DNA of 64,000 bases from Candidatus Neomarinimicrobiota bacterium (GTDB lineage Bacteria; Fidelibacterota; Marinisomatia; Marinisomatales; TCS55). Position 1 is the first letter of the stretch. Every line of letters starts with the position of its first letter. The notes below the pieces were generated by a model. It did not search any database, was not told the DNA's origin, and worked only from the letters and a program-made list of their open reading frames with translations. The stretch is from positions 50,136 through 114,135 of the forward strand of contig JABIDL010000037.1 in NCBI GenBank assembly GCA_018651745.1. Reading direction: 5' to 3'. Made by a program: the position numbers and the translations under genes. Positions 55,001 through 63,365 of the stretch are shown here, one piece after another.

Positions 55001-55642
55001 TTACTCAACTTTTTGGTAATATTTAGCTGTTCGCCATGCGCCGTAAATTTCTCCACCATAAAAAATAGCGGTCACAATTGCATAGATAGAAAAAGCGGCA
55101 GAATCGGTATTGTCCCGCATTCGATACGCCGATGAGGCCGGCATGGCAAACATCATGAAGCCGAAAATCCCGTCCCAAGAACGCTCCGCGTAGATTCGCC
55201 CGGCACCCGGAATCATCGCTGACATCATTGCGGCCACAAACGGGGATTTCTCGGAATTTCGTTCCATCGGTTTTACCGGGTCAAGTATCCGAAAATCTTC
55301 TGCTAAAAATTCGTTCCCTAATTTTGCGTGGTACTCAAGCGCCATCGGATTGCATCGCGCAATCCGGTCAGCCGCCATCACGGGACCAAGCATTATACCG
55401 TGTTTTGCAATGGCGTGTGCGCCATAATTACTGCAGCTTGGAGAAAATTGGCAATCCAGCCCATTGGATTTGTATGATAATCGTTGCCATCCTGCAATCG
55501 GAAAAATAAGTGATTTCCGAATCAGCGATACCGATCGACTAGATAATAGTGAATCTGCCGGGTAAAAAACATTTGTCTGCGCCTTGAGAAACATCAAAGG
55601 CAGCAAAACAAAATGGGCAATAATTATAAATCTTGGCAGCAT
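55001..55642 (-). CDS. YidD-like domain fused to a membrane tail
   Basis: A 213-residue protein with a signal peptide (about residues 1-22), then a YidD-like (DUF37) domain. The three conserved cysteines are Cys64 and Cys70 in CQFSPSCSNYGAHAIAKHG and Cys97 in RIARCNP. The C-terminal half (about 135-213) is hydrophobic and resembles DUF5683/TM2-type segments (MIPGAGRIYAERSWDGIFGFM). Normal YidD is about 70-90 residues, cytoplasmic-side, and sits beside yidC. This is a longer, exported relative with no yidC nearby. I infer an envelope role different from classical YidD. Confidence 0.75.
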   Translation of the reverse strand: MLPRFIIIAHFVLLPLMFLKAQTNVFYPADSLLSSRSVSLIRKSLIFPIAGWQRLSYKSNGLDCQFSPSCSNYGAHAIAKHGIMLGPVMAADRIARCNPMALEYHAKLGNEFLAEDFRILDPVKPMERNSEKSPFVAAMMSAMIPGAGRIYAERSWDGIFGFMMFAMPASSAYRMRDNTDSAAFSIYAIVTAIFYGGEIYGAWRTAKYYQKVE

Positions 55643-55702
55643 AAGTGTGAAGTTAAATTTAACTTGAATTCTATTCAGAGTAACGTCAATTTATCTACCG
55701 TA

Positions 55703-56632
55703 ATGAACGCTATCTTTCGATCGATCTTCTTATTAATTGTGCTGTTGACATCTCGGCTGAATGCTGAGAAAAAATCTTTGTTTATCCTGCATACGAACAA
55801 TACCAATGGTGCGCTCGAAAATTGCTATTGTCCGGACCACCCATACGGTTCGGTGGAAAAACGGGTTCTGTTTGTAAAAGATTTTATTCGAAAAAACCCC
55901 AATACACTTTTGTTTGATGCCGGTGATTTCTTCCCGGTGAGTCATCGCACCTATCTTGATAGTCTTGTTTGTGTTGCCTACAGTGAATTGCCTTACGATG
56001 GTATTTTATTAGGCGATCAGGAATTCGCCCGGGATCCGAATGAATTGAACTTGATTCTTCCCATAATGAACGCATCCTTGATTGGCACCAATATATCAGC
56101 ACCGGATATTAATGGGATGGTCGCTTTCAAACGCATTGAAAAAGGTGGGTTTAGCATTCTGGTGCTGGGAATAATTGATCCGGCTGTATTTAAATACTAT
56201 CCAGAACCGGTGCGAGCCAGAATGGTTGTAACCGATCCGATTGAAGCTCTTACATCTGCAATTAAAACGCATAAAAATGATACTAATTTGGTTGTGGTTT
56301 TAAGCCATCAAGGATATGCAAAAGATTTGGAACTTGTTGAAAGGGTTAATGACATTGATGTTGTTATTGGATCTCACAGCCAATCGGTTATCGCAAACCC
56401 GTTCTCATCATCCGCTCCGATTGTAGCGCAGGCAGGGAAAGAGGGTTATCATGTGGGCGTTATTGTTTTGAATATGGATGACAAAGGCACATTATCTCAT
56501 TCCGGATATGCGCAAACTATGACCCAAAAAATGCCTGATTCCGATCGTATTATGGATTTGATTCTTGAGTACGAAGAAAAAACAGGTCACATTAATCGCA
56601 ATAAATTAAAACAAAATAGGAAGTCAGAATAA
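55703..56632 (+). CDS. 5'-nucleotidase/metallophosphatase-like exported protein with altered metal motifs
   Basis: A 309-residue exported protein. A signal peptide (MNAIFRSIFLLIVLLTSRLN) supports the start at 55703; the ATG at 55613 would overlap the divergent gene and add 30 unlikely residues. The fold matches the UshA-type metallophosphatase core, but usual metal ligands are replaced. HTND-H-G becomes HTNNTNGALENCYCP, GNHEFD becomes GDQEFARD, and GHxH becomes GSHSQ. LLFDAGDFF and VVLSHQGYAKD remain. The Cys-x-Cys after NG recurs in related proteins next to multihaem cytochromes (general knowledge). The reaction is uncertain. It overlaps the next gene by 1 base. Confidence 0.75.
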   Translation: MNAIFRSIFLLIVLLTSRLNAEKKSLFILHTNNTNGALENCYCPDHPYGSVEKRVLFVKDFIRKNPNTLLFDAGDFFPVSHRTYLDSLVCVAYSELPYDGILLGDQEFARDPNELNLILPIMNASLIGTNISAPDINGMVAFKRIEKGGFSILVLGIIDPAVFKYYPEPVRARMVVTDPIEALTSAIKTHKNDTNLVVVLSHQGYAKDLELVERVNDIDVVIGSHSQSVIANPFSSSAPIVAQAGKEGYHVGVIVLNMDDKGTLSHSGYAQTMTQKMPDSDRIMDLILEYEEKTGHINRNKLKQNRKSE

Positions 56633-56943
56633 TGGAAGATCTTGTAAAGATATTTGCTGATAATCCCGTTTACCTTGGCATTGCCGTTGTTCTAGCGGGT
56701 GTCATTTTATTTGGTATTATTAAAAAGCTAATCAAATTAGCGTTGGTTGTCGCTGCCGTCCTTGTGATATATGTAGCCTATTTGGTTTGGACCGGTGAAG
56801 AAGTAAATGTGGATCGAATAAAGGAAGGTGTTCAATCAGCCGGAGATGCCATTTCAGAAAAAGTGGACGAAATAACAAAATCAGCAAAAGAAAAAGCAGT
56901 AGAAAAATCCCAAGAAGCGGTGGGCGATATTCTAGATAAGTAA
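56632..56943 (+). CDS. Small membrane protein with amphipathic C-terminal helix
   Basis: A 103-residue protein of unknown function. It has one or two hydrophobic helices in residues about 15-50 and then a charged, repeat-like amphipathic helix (RIKEGVQSAGDAISEKVDEI and onward to ILDK) of the kind seen in YtxH-like stress proteins. No catalytic residues. The start overlaps the preceding metallophosphatase stop by 1 base, so both are co-translated. Confidence 0.7.
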   Translation: MEDLVKIFADNPVYLGIAVVLAGVILFGIIKKLIKLALVVAAVLVIYVAYLVWTGEEVNVDRIKEGVQSAGDAISEKVDEITKSAKEKAVEKSQEAVGDILDK

Positions 56944-56945
56944 AT

Positions 56946-59900
56946 TTATTGAATAGCCGATCGCAGGCGGCTGGTCAGCAGTTTGACGATGCCTTGCATG
57001 ATATCCATATTTCCACTCATAATTTCGTAAAACGCATCTCCTGAAATTTTCAAGAGAATCACATTTTCTTCCACGGTTGCGTCGGCGGAACGCGGATCTT
57101 GATCCAGTAGCGCCATTTCCCCCAAACATTCACCTTTGTCCAATGTGGCGATAGGTTGGTCTTCCAAATGAATTTTAACACTTCCGTTCATGATGATGTA
57201 CATGGAATCACCAAATTCACCTGCTTTGAAAATGGATTCACCTGAATCAAAATGAACCTCTTCTGCAATTTGTGCAATTCGGGACAAATCTTCACTCGGG
57301 ATGGACTGAAACAAACTTACGCTTTTCAGCAGGATGGTTTTTTCGATGGTGGAATACATAGGTAGTTCCTCCTTTTTCAATACTAATGATTCCGGAATTT
57401 TTCCGGAGTAATCTTTTCCGTTTTTAATTGAATGCAAACTGATGACTTCTTTAATAAGATTTGACGGGTTTACTTTTTCCCAATCGATTTCTGATAATAT
57501 TTTATCATCCCCAGAATTGAAAATTAGATTCAAATAAAGCGCGGCAGTCCAATCATTCCCCGAATGAATTCCTTTTATAATAAAATAATTTTTATCTTTG
57601 GGTAAATCGGGAAAGAAATTTCTGCCGATTAAAACGCGGTCCGAAATATCCATTGGTTCGATCAGTGGATTGATTATTTCTCGTTCTTCCACGGTAAAAA
57701 TCTGTTCCAAAAGTTCAAGCACAAATCCGAGTCGTCCCGAGTCGTTGGATTGTAATGTATGAATATAGGTTTCAACTCGGGTTTCAGGTTGATCCAGAAC
57801 GCCCAATTTTAAAAGTACCGGGCGCAAAAGAGCCAGCTTATGATTCAAATGGTCCTCCATTAAACTAGACTTGGAATCATCGTGGAAAAAATCAAGTGCA
57901 ATTGAATGTTGATATGCCAATTCTGCAATAAATCGAGTTTCATCTTCAAGGTCCTCTAACAAAGCATTTGGCAAGGGAGTGTTCCTGGCAATCGATAGCA
58001 AGGTATCCACACTTTCTCGATAAATCTGTGGATTGGATCGATCCATCATTTCAGAAGTAACCATTGCACTTCCTGCTCCCGGATAATGCTTAAGAGTATT
58101 TAAAATGGCACAAGAAAGATCTTCCGGAATCCCGCTTCTAGATTTTTCTGCCAGTGCCGAAATGGCTTCCGTTTCATCAAAATGTTTTAAAGCAGATCTA
58201 GCTTTCAATACTGTTTTAGAATCTGCCAAATTTTCAACAATAAAGGGTAATAGCGATTTTTCGCCACCGGATTGAATGAGGTCCAAAGCAGCCGCTCGCA
58301 CATCCACTGAGTCATGAGAAAGCAGTTGAGAGATTTGATCAGCAGAAATTAAATCTGGTGCTTCAATTAGACTTTGCAGAGCTACGGTAGTTGTGTATGG
58401 ATCAGGCCCATGGATTTGGTTTTGTAAAATAGAAATCGCCTTCGTTGTATTTCCTGAATCAAGCGTTAAGAGTGCCGCTGCAGCCGCAGCACTTTCATCC
58501 GGATTTTCACTGCTTAATCTTGATTCTAAATCCGAAGTTAACTCTTCTAGTTTGCGGTGTCCGGCTACAACAGCCGCTTTATTTCCAAGCAATCCGCCTT
58601 GCTTAAAAGCACTTATGATTTCTTCATTCGGAATGACATCTTCATCATCAATAGTAAGGAAAAGGATGGCGCTTTGAACTTCGAATGATCCTGTTTTAAA
58701 CATTTCCCGAATAGTTCTTTTCCATGGAGAAAGTGGAATGTCTTTGACCAAATCCAGAACAAATAATTGCTGATTGGTGTCCTCTACATCCAGCGCTTTT
58801 TGGATGGTATCAACCAAGGCGGAATCGGTAACATCTAGCGTTAGTTCATCAAAATTGAGCTGACGTTTTTCAACAGCATTTTGCAGTTCAGCAACATATT
58901 GTTTTTTCAGTCTGAAGGAAGTCCATATCCATAAAGAAAGGGCGCCGATTGAAATAATGCTCAGGAATTGCAATGGGATGTATTTTGTTAAAATAAAGGT
59001 AATGAGTCCACCCACGCCAATCATGATAGCGGTAATACTGCCTGTCACCATCGGTCTTCCGATTTTTTTTCGATGCGGTGGAACCGGAAGCCAAAGGATT
59101 TCCCACACCGATTGATTTACTGTAAATTTGATTGTTTGGTCTGCGAATTTAGCGAATGTTCCGGCCCACAATACGGGCGCAAGAAGAATGGCGGACGCTC
59201 CTAACATCAATGCAATGGGAAGAATGAGCAGTCCGATTAACATACCGAACCGAGTCAGAATTTTCCCGGTAAAGCCAAATTGTATAATGAGCATTAGAAA
59301 CCCTGCTGCTGCAAAAAATGACCCAAAAAAACTAGCCAGCGATGCTTCGTCAGTTAAAGTTGTACTTGCTATCATTTTGAATTGGTAATCCACCAATAGA
59401 GAAACAATTGATGATAAACCAATGACGATAGCAATTGACTTTAAATACGGGTTAAAAACTTTTTTCTGTTTCGGTTGTGATTGTTGATCCATTTGATTTT
59501 GACTAATTTTTTGTCTAAATCTCATTGCAATAGGCACAAGCAATAACACCAATCCAAGTAGCCCGGCAACGACAAACAGAAGTTCATCGGTTCCAAATTT
59601 TCCAATAAATGGTTTTAAACTCATTCCGGCCACCATAGGCGCCAGAGAACCGCCTCCACCAATAACGCCAAATAATCGTTTAGCTTCTCTTGGTCCAAAA
59701 AATTGTCCGGCAATCGTCCAGAATTGAATCATAGGAATGGTGCAGACTATATCCATCCATACAAATAGGACGGGGATCAGAATCGGCTTTCCCCTAAAGG
59801 TGATGTGTAAATTGAATTGCAGGAAAACTAAACTTAGGATAAACAACACCAAGCATGATAAAACAATTGTTGACAAGTTAATTTTTTTATTGATCTTATT

Positions 59901-60110
59901 ATAAATTGTAATGATTATAGTCATCACAATTGCTGTTATAACAAACATGATAGGAAGAAGCTCGCGCTCATACCGGCTCAGGAAATACGTATCGCGGGTT
60001 GTTTTTCCGATGATGACAACGCTGACTAAAAGGAAAAAATATGTAAATAAAGTCAGAACTTTTTTGCCTTCCCCGGGGCGAATATTCAATGCGTTCAAAA
60101 ATATTTTCAT
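56946..60110 (-). CDS. Nucleotide-transporter-like MFS protein fused to HEAT repeats and a cNMP-binding domain
   Basis: A 1054-residue protein in three parts. The first 420 residues hold about 10-12 transmembrane helices with ATP/ADP-carrier-like landmarks (KVLTLFTYFFLLVSVVIIGK, TRDTYFLSRY and WEILWLPVPPHRKK). The middle (about 430-830) is HEAT-like helical repeats. The end (about 925-1054) is a cyclic-nucleotide-binding domain with FGDSMYIIMNG and LGEMALLDQDPRSADA, keeping the Glu and Arg that bind the cyclic phosphate. Nucleotide carriers are best known from Rickettsia and Chlamydia, but free-living bacteria have MFS relatives with HEAT and cNMP parts. Ligand and transport are unproven. Confidence 0.82.
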   Translation of the reverse strand: MKIFLNALNIRPGEGKKVLTLFTYFFLLVSVVIIGKTTRDTYFLSRYERELLPIMFVITAIVMTIIITIYNKINKKINLSTIVLSCLVLFILSLVFLQFNLHITFRGKPILIPVLFVWMDIVCTIPMIQFWTIAGQFFGPREAKRLFGVIGGGGSLAPMVAGMSLKPFIGKFGTDELLFVVAGLLGLVLLLVPIAMRFRQKISQNQMDQQSQPKQKKVFNPYLKSIAIVIGLSSIVSLLVDYQFKMIASTTLTDEASLASFFGSFFAAAGFLMLIIQFGFTGKILTRFGMLIGLLILPIALMLGASAILLAPVLWAGTFAKFADQTIKFTVNQSVWEILWLPVPPHRKKIGRPMVTGSITAIMIGVGGLITFILTKYIPLQFLSIISIGALSLWIWTSFRLKKQYVAELQNAVEKRQLNFDELTLDVTDSALVDTIQKALDVEDTNQQLFVLDLVKDIPLSPWKRTIREMFKTGSFEVQSAILFLTIDDEDVIPNEEIISAFKQGGLLGNKAAVVAGHRKLEELTSDLESRLSSENPDESAAAAAALLTLDSGNTTKAISILQNQIHGPDPYTTTVALQSLIEAPDLISADQISQLLSHDSVDVRAAALDLIQSGGEKSLLPFIVENLADSKTVLKARSALKHFDETEAISALAEKSRSGIPEDLSCAILNTLKHYPGAGSAMVTSEMMDRSNPQIYRESVDTLLSIARNTPLPNALLEDLEDETRFIAELAYQHSIALDFFHDDSKSSLMEDHLNHKLALLRPVLLKLGVLDQPETRVETYIHTLQSNDSGRLGFVLELLEQIFTVEEREIINPLIEPMDISDRVLIGRNFFPDLPKDKNYFIIKGIHSGNDWTAALYLNLIFNSGDDKILSEIDWEKVNPSNLIKEVISLHSIKNGKDYSGKIPESLVLKKEELPMYSTIEKTILLKSVSLFQSIPSEDLSRIAQIAEEVHFDSGESIFKAGEFGDSMYIIMNGSVKIHLEDQPIATLDKGECLGEMALLDQDPRSADATVEENVILLKISGDAFYEIMSGNMDIMQGIVKLLTSRLRSAIQ

Positions 60111-60149
60111 AGTAGGAAAAGAATCAATATTTGATGTTGAGTCATCAGT

Positions 60150-60590
60150 CTAAACCGTATAGTCAAATCCGGGATCACTGATAAAATCAAACAATGCAAT
60201 CCCGAAAACAAAAACCATGATCAAAATCAGGATGAAAAATAGTAAACCGATCAAGTACATAATTCCTGTTAATGTCATAAAACTCCGGATCTGATCTAAA
60301 GCTCTGGAAAAGCTGACATTGTCTTGCGCCGATAATGCATAACGAAGGTGTCTGCTGGCATTAATAAGCTTTTTGCCAAGAAGAATCATAATGATACCTA
60401 TTAGAAAGGTAGGAATGCTAAAAAAAATGATGGACAAGGCATAGCAAACACCAAAAAAGATATTCATGATGCCAACGAATTTGCTCCATGAGGCGAGTTT
60501 GGTGATTGTTTCATATCCCAAAGCATCCAGCGGTTGGGTTAAAGCCGGCCCGGGATTTTGAATGGGCTGAGAGGGTTCTAAGGCAGACAT
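60150..60590 (-). CDS. DUF5362-like small membrane protein
   Basis: A 146-residue membrane protein. It has two N-terminal helices in ITKLASWSKFVGIMNIFFGV and onward (about residues 30-75), a charged amphipathic middle, and a last hydrophobic helix (about 105-137). This matches the DUF5362 layout. The function is unknown. It lies 39 bases before the transporter fusion on the same strand. Confidence 0.65.
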   Translation of the reverse strand: MSALEPSQPIQNPGPALTQPLDALGYETITKLASWSKFVGIMNIFFGVCYALSIIFFSIPTFLIGIIMILLGKKLINASRHLRYALSAQDNVSFSRALDQIRSFMTLTGIMYLIGLLFFILILIMVFVFGIALFDFISDPGFDYTV

Positions 60591-60691
60591 TGTATCAAAA
60601 AATATACTTCAGCAACCATGATAAAAGAAGTGTAAAGCCGTCATGTCTAATTCTTATATTTACCATTGAAAAATGAATAAAAGGAAACTCT

Positions 60692-61540
60692 ATGTTTGAA
60701 CCCGGATTACTAAAAGGTAAAACTGTTATTATAACCGGCGGGGGAACGGGCCTTGGAAAATCCATGGCTCACCGCTTTGGATCCTTAGGCGCCAATCTTC
60801 TTATTGCGAGCAGAAAAGAAGATGTATTAAAGGCTGCTTCAGATGAATTAAAGGAAACAGGTGCGGATGTTGCTTGGGCTGTATGTGACGTTCGAAAACC
60901 GGACGAAGTTTCTGCCATGGTGCAAGTGGCAAAAGAAAAATTTGGGGCCATTGATGTTTTGCTTAACAATGCGGCAGGAAATTTTATCTGCCCTACTGAA
61001 AATCTGACAGAAGGCGGTTTTAAAGTCATTGTGGATATTGTACTGAATGGCACATTTAATTGTTCACTCGCCGTCGGAAAAGAAATGATCAAACAAGAAT
61101 CCGGCACGATATTGAATATTGTTACAACGTATGCGTGGACCGGTTCGGGATATGTGATTCCTTCTGCCTCAGCGAAAGCAGGAGTGTTAGCGATGACGCG
61201 ATCTCTTGCAGTAGAATGGGGGAAGTATGGAATTCGAACCAATGCGATTGCACCAGGACCTTTTCCTACTGAAGGCGCTTGGTCAAGGCTTGCGCCTCCG
61301 GGATTTGGAATAGAAAAAGCGATGAAAAAAAGAATTCCATTAAAGAGATTTGGCGAACATGAGGAATTAGCAAATCTTGCATCGTATTTGATAAGTGATC
61401 AGGCAGGATATATAAATGGAGAGGTAGTAACCATTGATGGGGGAGAATGGCTGAAGGGCGCCGGTCAATTCAATGATTTAGACAAAGTTCCAAATATAGC
61501 CTGGAAAGCCATATCAGCAATGAGAAAGGGAAAAAAATAA
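60692..61540 (+). CDS. SDR-family 2,4-dienoyl-CoA reductase-like enzyme
   Basis: A 282-residue short-chain dehydrogenase. The Rossmann motif is TGGGTGLG (15-22) and NNAAG (92-96). It has no YxxxK. Instead Tyr147 (TYAWTGSG), Ser158 and Lys162 (VIPSASAKAGV) stand exactly where human mitochondrial DECR1 has Tyr199, Ser210 and Lys214, and the sequence around them (SAKAGV, EWGKYGIR, PGPF to GAWSRL) is DECR1-like. The role would be NADPH-dependent reduction of unsaturated fatty acyl-CoA intermediates. No other fatty-acid oxidation genes are nearby. Well-placed ribosome site (aaggaaa) 7 bases upstream. Confidence 0.9.
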   Translation: MFEPGLLKGKTVIITGGGTGLGKSMAHRFGSLGANLLIASRKEDVLKAASDELKETGADVAWAVCDVRKPDEVSAMVQVAKEKFGAIDVLLNNAAGNFICPTENLTEGGFKVIVDIVLNGTFNCSLAVGKEMIKQESGTILNIVTTYAWTGSGYVIPSASAKAGVLAMTRSLAVEWGKYGIRTNAIAPGPFPTEGAWSRLAPPGFGIEKAMKKRIPLKRFGEHEELANLASYLISDQAGYINGEVVTIDGGEWLKGAGQFNDLDKVPNIAWKAISAMRKGKK

Positions 61541-61550
61541 TTTTCTTTTT

Positions 61551-61811
61551 CTAGCCGGCACTAAAAAGACCAATCAATAAAGAACCAATTAATCTGTAAA
61601 TAATTATCGTATAAAAAATTGCAATCCCCAAGAGGGAGAAGGGTGTAATCCGAAATTTTTTGGCATATTTATGATTTCCTTGATTATTGCTATACCATGT
61701 TTTCATAGAAGTCAGTGTAACCCAAGAAAGAAAACAGGATAAAGCAAAAAATAAGAATATGACAACATGATCCAGCCAGGTTAGTGAGTTAAGCCATTTC
61801 CCCAAATTCAT
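61551..61811 (-). CDS. Small membrane protein of unknown function
   Basis: An 86-residue protein with two hydrophobic helices (about residues 13-31 and 54-80), a basic stretch between them (KYAKKFR), and no recognised family. Its start overlaps the ROK kinase stop by 4 bases, so it is probably translated with it. Confidence 0.6.
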   Translation of the reverse strand: MNLGKWLNSLTWLDHVVIFLFFALSCFLSWVTLTSMKTWYSNNQGNHKYAKKFRITPFSLLGIAIFYTIIIYRLIGSLLIGLFSAG

Positions 61812-62671
61812 GATGAATCACCAAGCCAAGCCGCACCAATAACCCCTGCAGAATCTCCCAAAGTGTGCTTTACAATCGGTGTATCGGCATTCGGACTGAA
61901 CACATAATTGTGAACAGAATTCGCACCATCTGAGTATAAAAATTCACATTTTGATACACCGCCGCCAAGCACAATGACATCCGGATCCAAAATGTTTATT
62001 ACATTGGAAAGTGCAATTCCAAAGTTTTGAGTGAATTCATTTTTCCAATTTGATGGTGGATTTAGCGCAATATCGGTAACGATTTTTTGGTCACCGGTAA
62101 TTTCCTTATATCGAGATTCTAACGCCGGCCCGCTGATGTAGGCCTCCACACATCCTTTTTGCCCGCAATAACAATTTTTTCCATTTGGGTAAAGAGTATG
62201 GTGTCCCCATTCGCCTGCGATGTGCGAACGTCCGTGATGGATTTTTCCATCAATAACAATCCCACCACCCACACCTGTTCCGAGGATGACACCGAATACG
62301 ATTGAATGTTTTTTACCAGCTCCCATTTTTGCTTCTGCAAGGGCAAAACAGTTTGCATCATTTTCCATGATTATTGGCTGACCAATTTTTGATTCAATGT
62401 TTTGTTTTAATGGTTTGTCAATCAGGCAAACGGTATTGCTATTTTTTAATTTTTCAGTTTTTGGATCAATTGATCCAGGCGTACAAATTCCAATGGTTGT
62501 TTCATTGACACCTTTCAGTTCATAAACCAAACTGCAGATGCGATCTACAATGGCATCATAACCATCGTCCCTTTGTGTAGGAATTCGTTTTCGATTTATT
62601 TCCCTACCTTTCTCATCAAGTAGGATTCCCTCGATTTTAGTTCCGCCTAAATCAATTCCAAGTTTTAGCAT
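61808..62671 (-). CDS. ROK-family sugar kinase
   Basis: A 287-residue ROK kinase (glucokinase/fructokinase type). The ATP-binding GIDLGGTKIEG opens the protein (residues 5-15). The zinc-binding region GEWGHHTLYPNGKNCYCGQK and the CVEAYISGPAL segment are typical, and ENDANCFALAEA holds the catalytic Asp. The specific sugar is not certain. It overlaps the Nudix gene by 20 bases, an operon of CoA pyrophosphatase, kinase and a small membrane protein. Confidence 0.93.
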   Translation of the reverse strand: MLKLGIDLGGTKIEGILLDEKGREINRKRIPTQRDDGYDAIVDRICSLVYELKGVNETTIGICTPGSIDPKTEKLKNSNTVCLIDKPLKQNIESKIGQPIIMENDANCFALAEAKMGAGKKHSIVFGVILGTGVGGGIVIDGKIHHGRSHIAGEWGHHTLYPNGKNCYCGQKGCVEAYISGPALESRYKEITGDQKIVTDIALNPPSNWKNEFTQNFGIALSNVINILDPDVIVLGGGVSKCEFLYSDGANSVHNYVFSPNADTPIVKHTLGDSAGVIGAAWLGDSS

Positions 62672-63296
62672 GAATCACCTCGTTTAGCACACATTTAAAT
62701 TCGGACAGAATCATAGCCGTGACACCCCAAACTCGAACGGATTTGAATTGGAAAAAAGGAATTTCAGCTGAGATATTATTTATGGTTCGGTTTTCTTTTT
62801 TTTCACAAGAATCATTCAAAAGTTCTTCCAAAGATACAGAATGGAGTGAATCCACTTCATTTTTCTGAATCAGAGTTTCGGGCTCGTAATCTGAAAATGC
62901 AATAAAAGGATGGATCATAAATCCGGTGACGGGAGTAAAAAGAGGCGTTAGACTTCCTAAGATTTCAAACGAGATTGGAGAAACTCCAATTTCTTCGTGT
63001 GTTTCCCTAATGGCGGTTAATTCAAGTGTCTCATTATTTTCCTGCATTCCTCCCGGAAGAGAAATCTGTCCTTTATGTAATTCCACAGTCTGCGATCGTT
63101 TTGTCAGAAAAAAATGAATACTTTCATTTTTTGGAAATAGTAAAATTAAAACAGCAGACGGAGTTGATTCTTCGATGGTATTCGGCGAATTAATAGGAGA
63201 ACGGGAACGGGTTTTAAACTTATTTTGTGCATTTTCACCCGGAAGATTGTCTTCCAATCTTTGTTTTAATTGAGGAATGAGGTCGTCTGGATTCAT
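62652..63296 (-). CDS. Nudix hydrolase, CoA pyrophosphatase type
   Basis: A 214-residue Nudix protein. The Nudix box reads GGMQENNETLELTAIRETHE followed by EIGV (G-x5-E-x7-R-E-U-x-E-E-x-G-U). LLFPKNESIHFFLTKRSQTVELHKGQISLPGG before it is the CoA-hydrolase (YeaB/NudL) type lead-in. It would split CoA into phosphopantetheine and 3',5'-ADP. The stop overlaps the ROK gene's start by 20 bases. Confidence 0.9.
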   Translation of the reverse strand: MNPDDLIPQLKQRLEDNLPGENAQNKFKTRSRSPINSPNTIEESTPSAVLILLFPKNESIHFFLTKRSQTVELHKGQISLPGGMQENNETLELTAIRETHEEIGVSPISFEILGSLTPLFTPVTGFMIHPFIAFSDYEPETLIQKNEVDSLHSVSLEELLNDSCEKKENRTINNISAEIPFFQFKSVRVWGVTAMILSEFKCVLNEVIHAKTWN

Positions 63297-63365
63297 GGGA
63301 TAGGAAATTTCTTACGAAAAGTTATCAATTATATTCGATTTATTCTCCATGTTTGGAATAGTATT

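Noticed and set aside
55613-55702. Upstream start for the metallophosphatase-like gene
   Set aside because: It overlaps the start of the divergent YidD-like gene, and the signal peptide begins at 55703.
55733-56102. Minus-strand ORFs of 70-72 codons under the metallophosphatase gene
   Set aside because: Shadow frames of a well-supported gene with signal peptide and family motifs.
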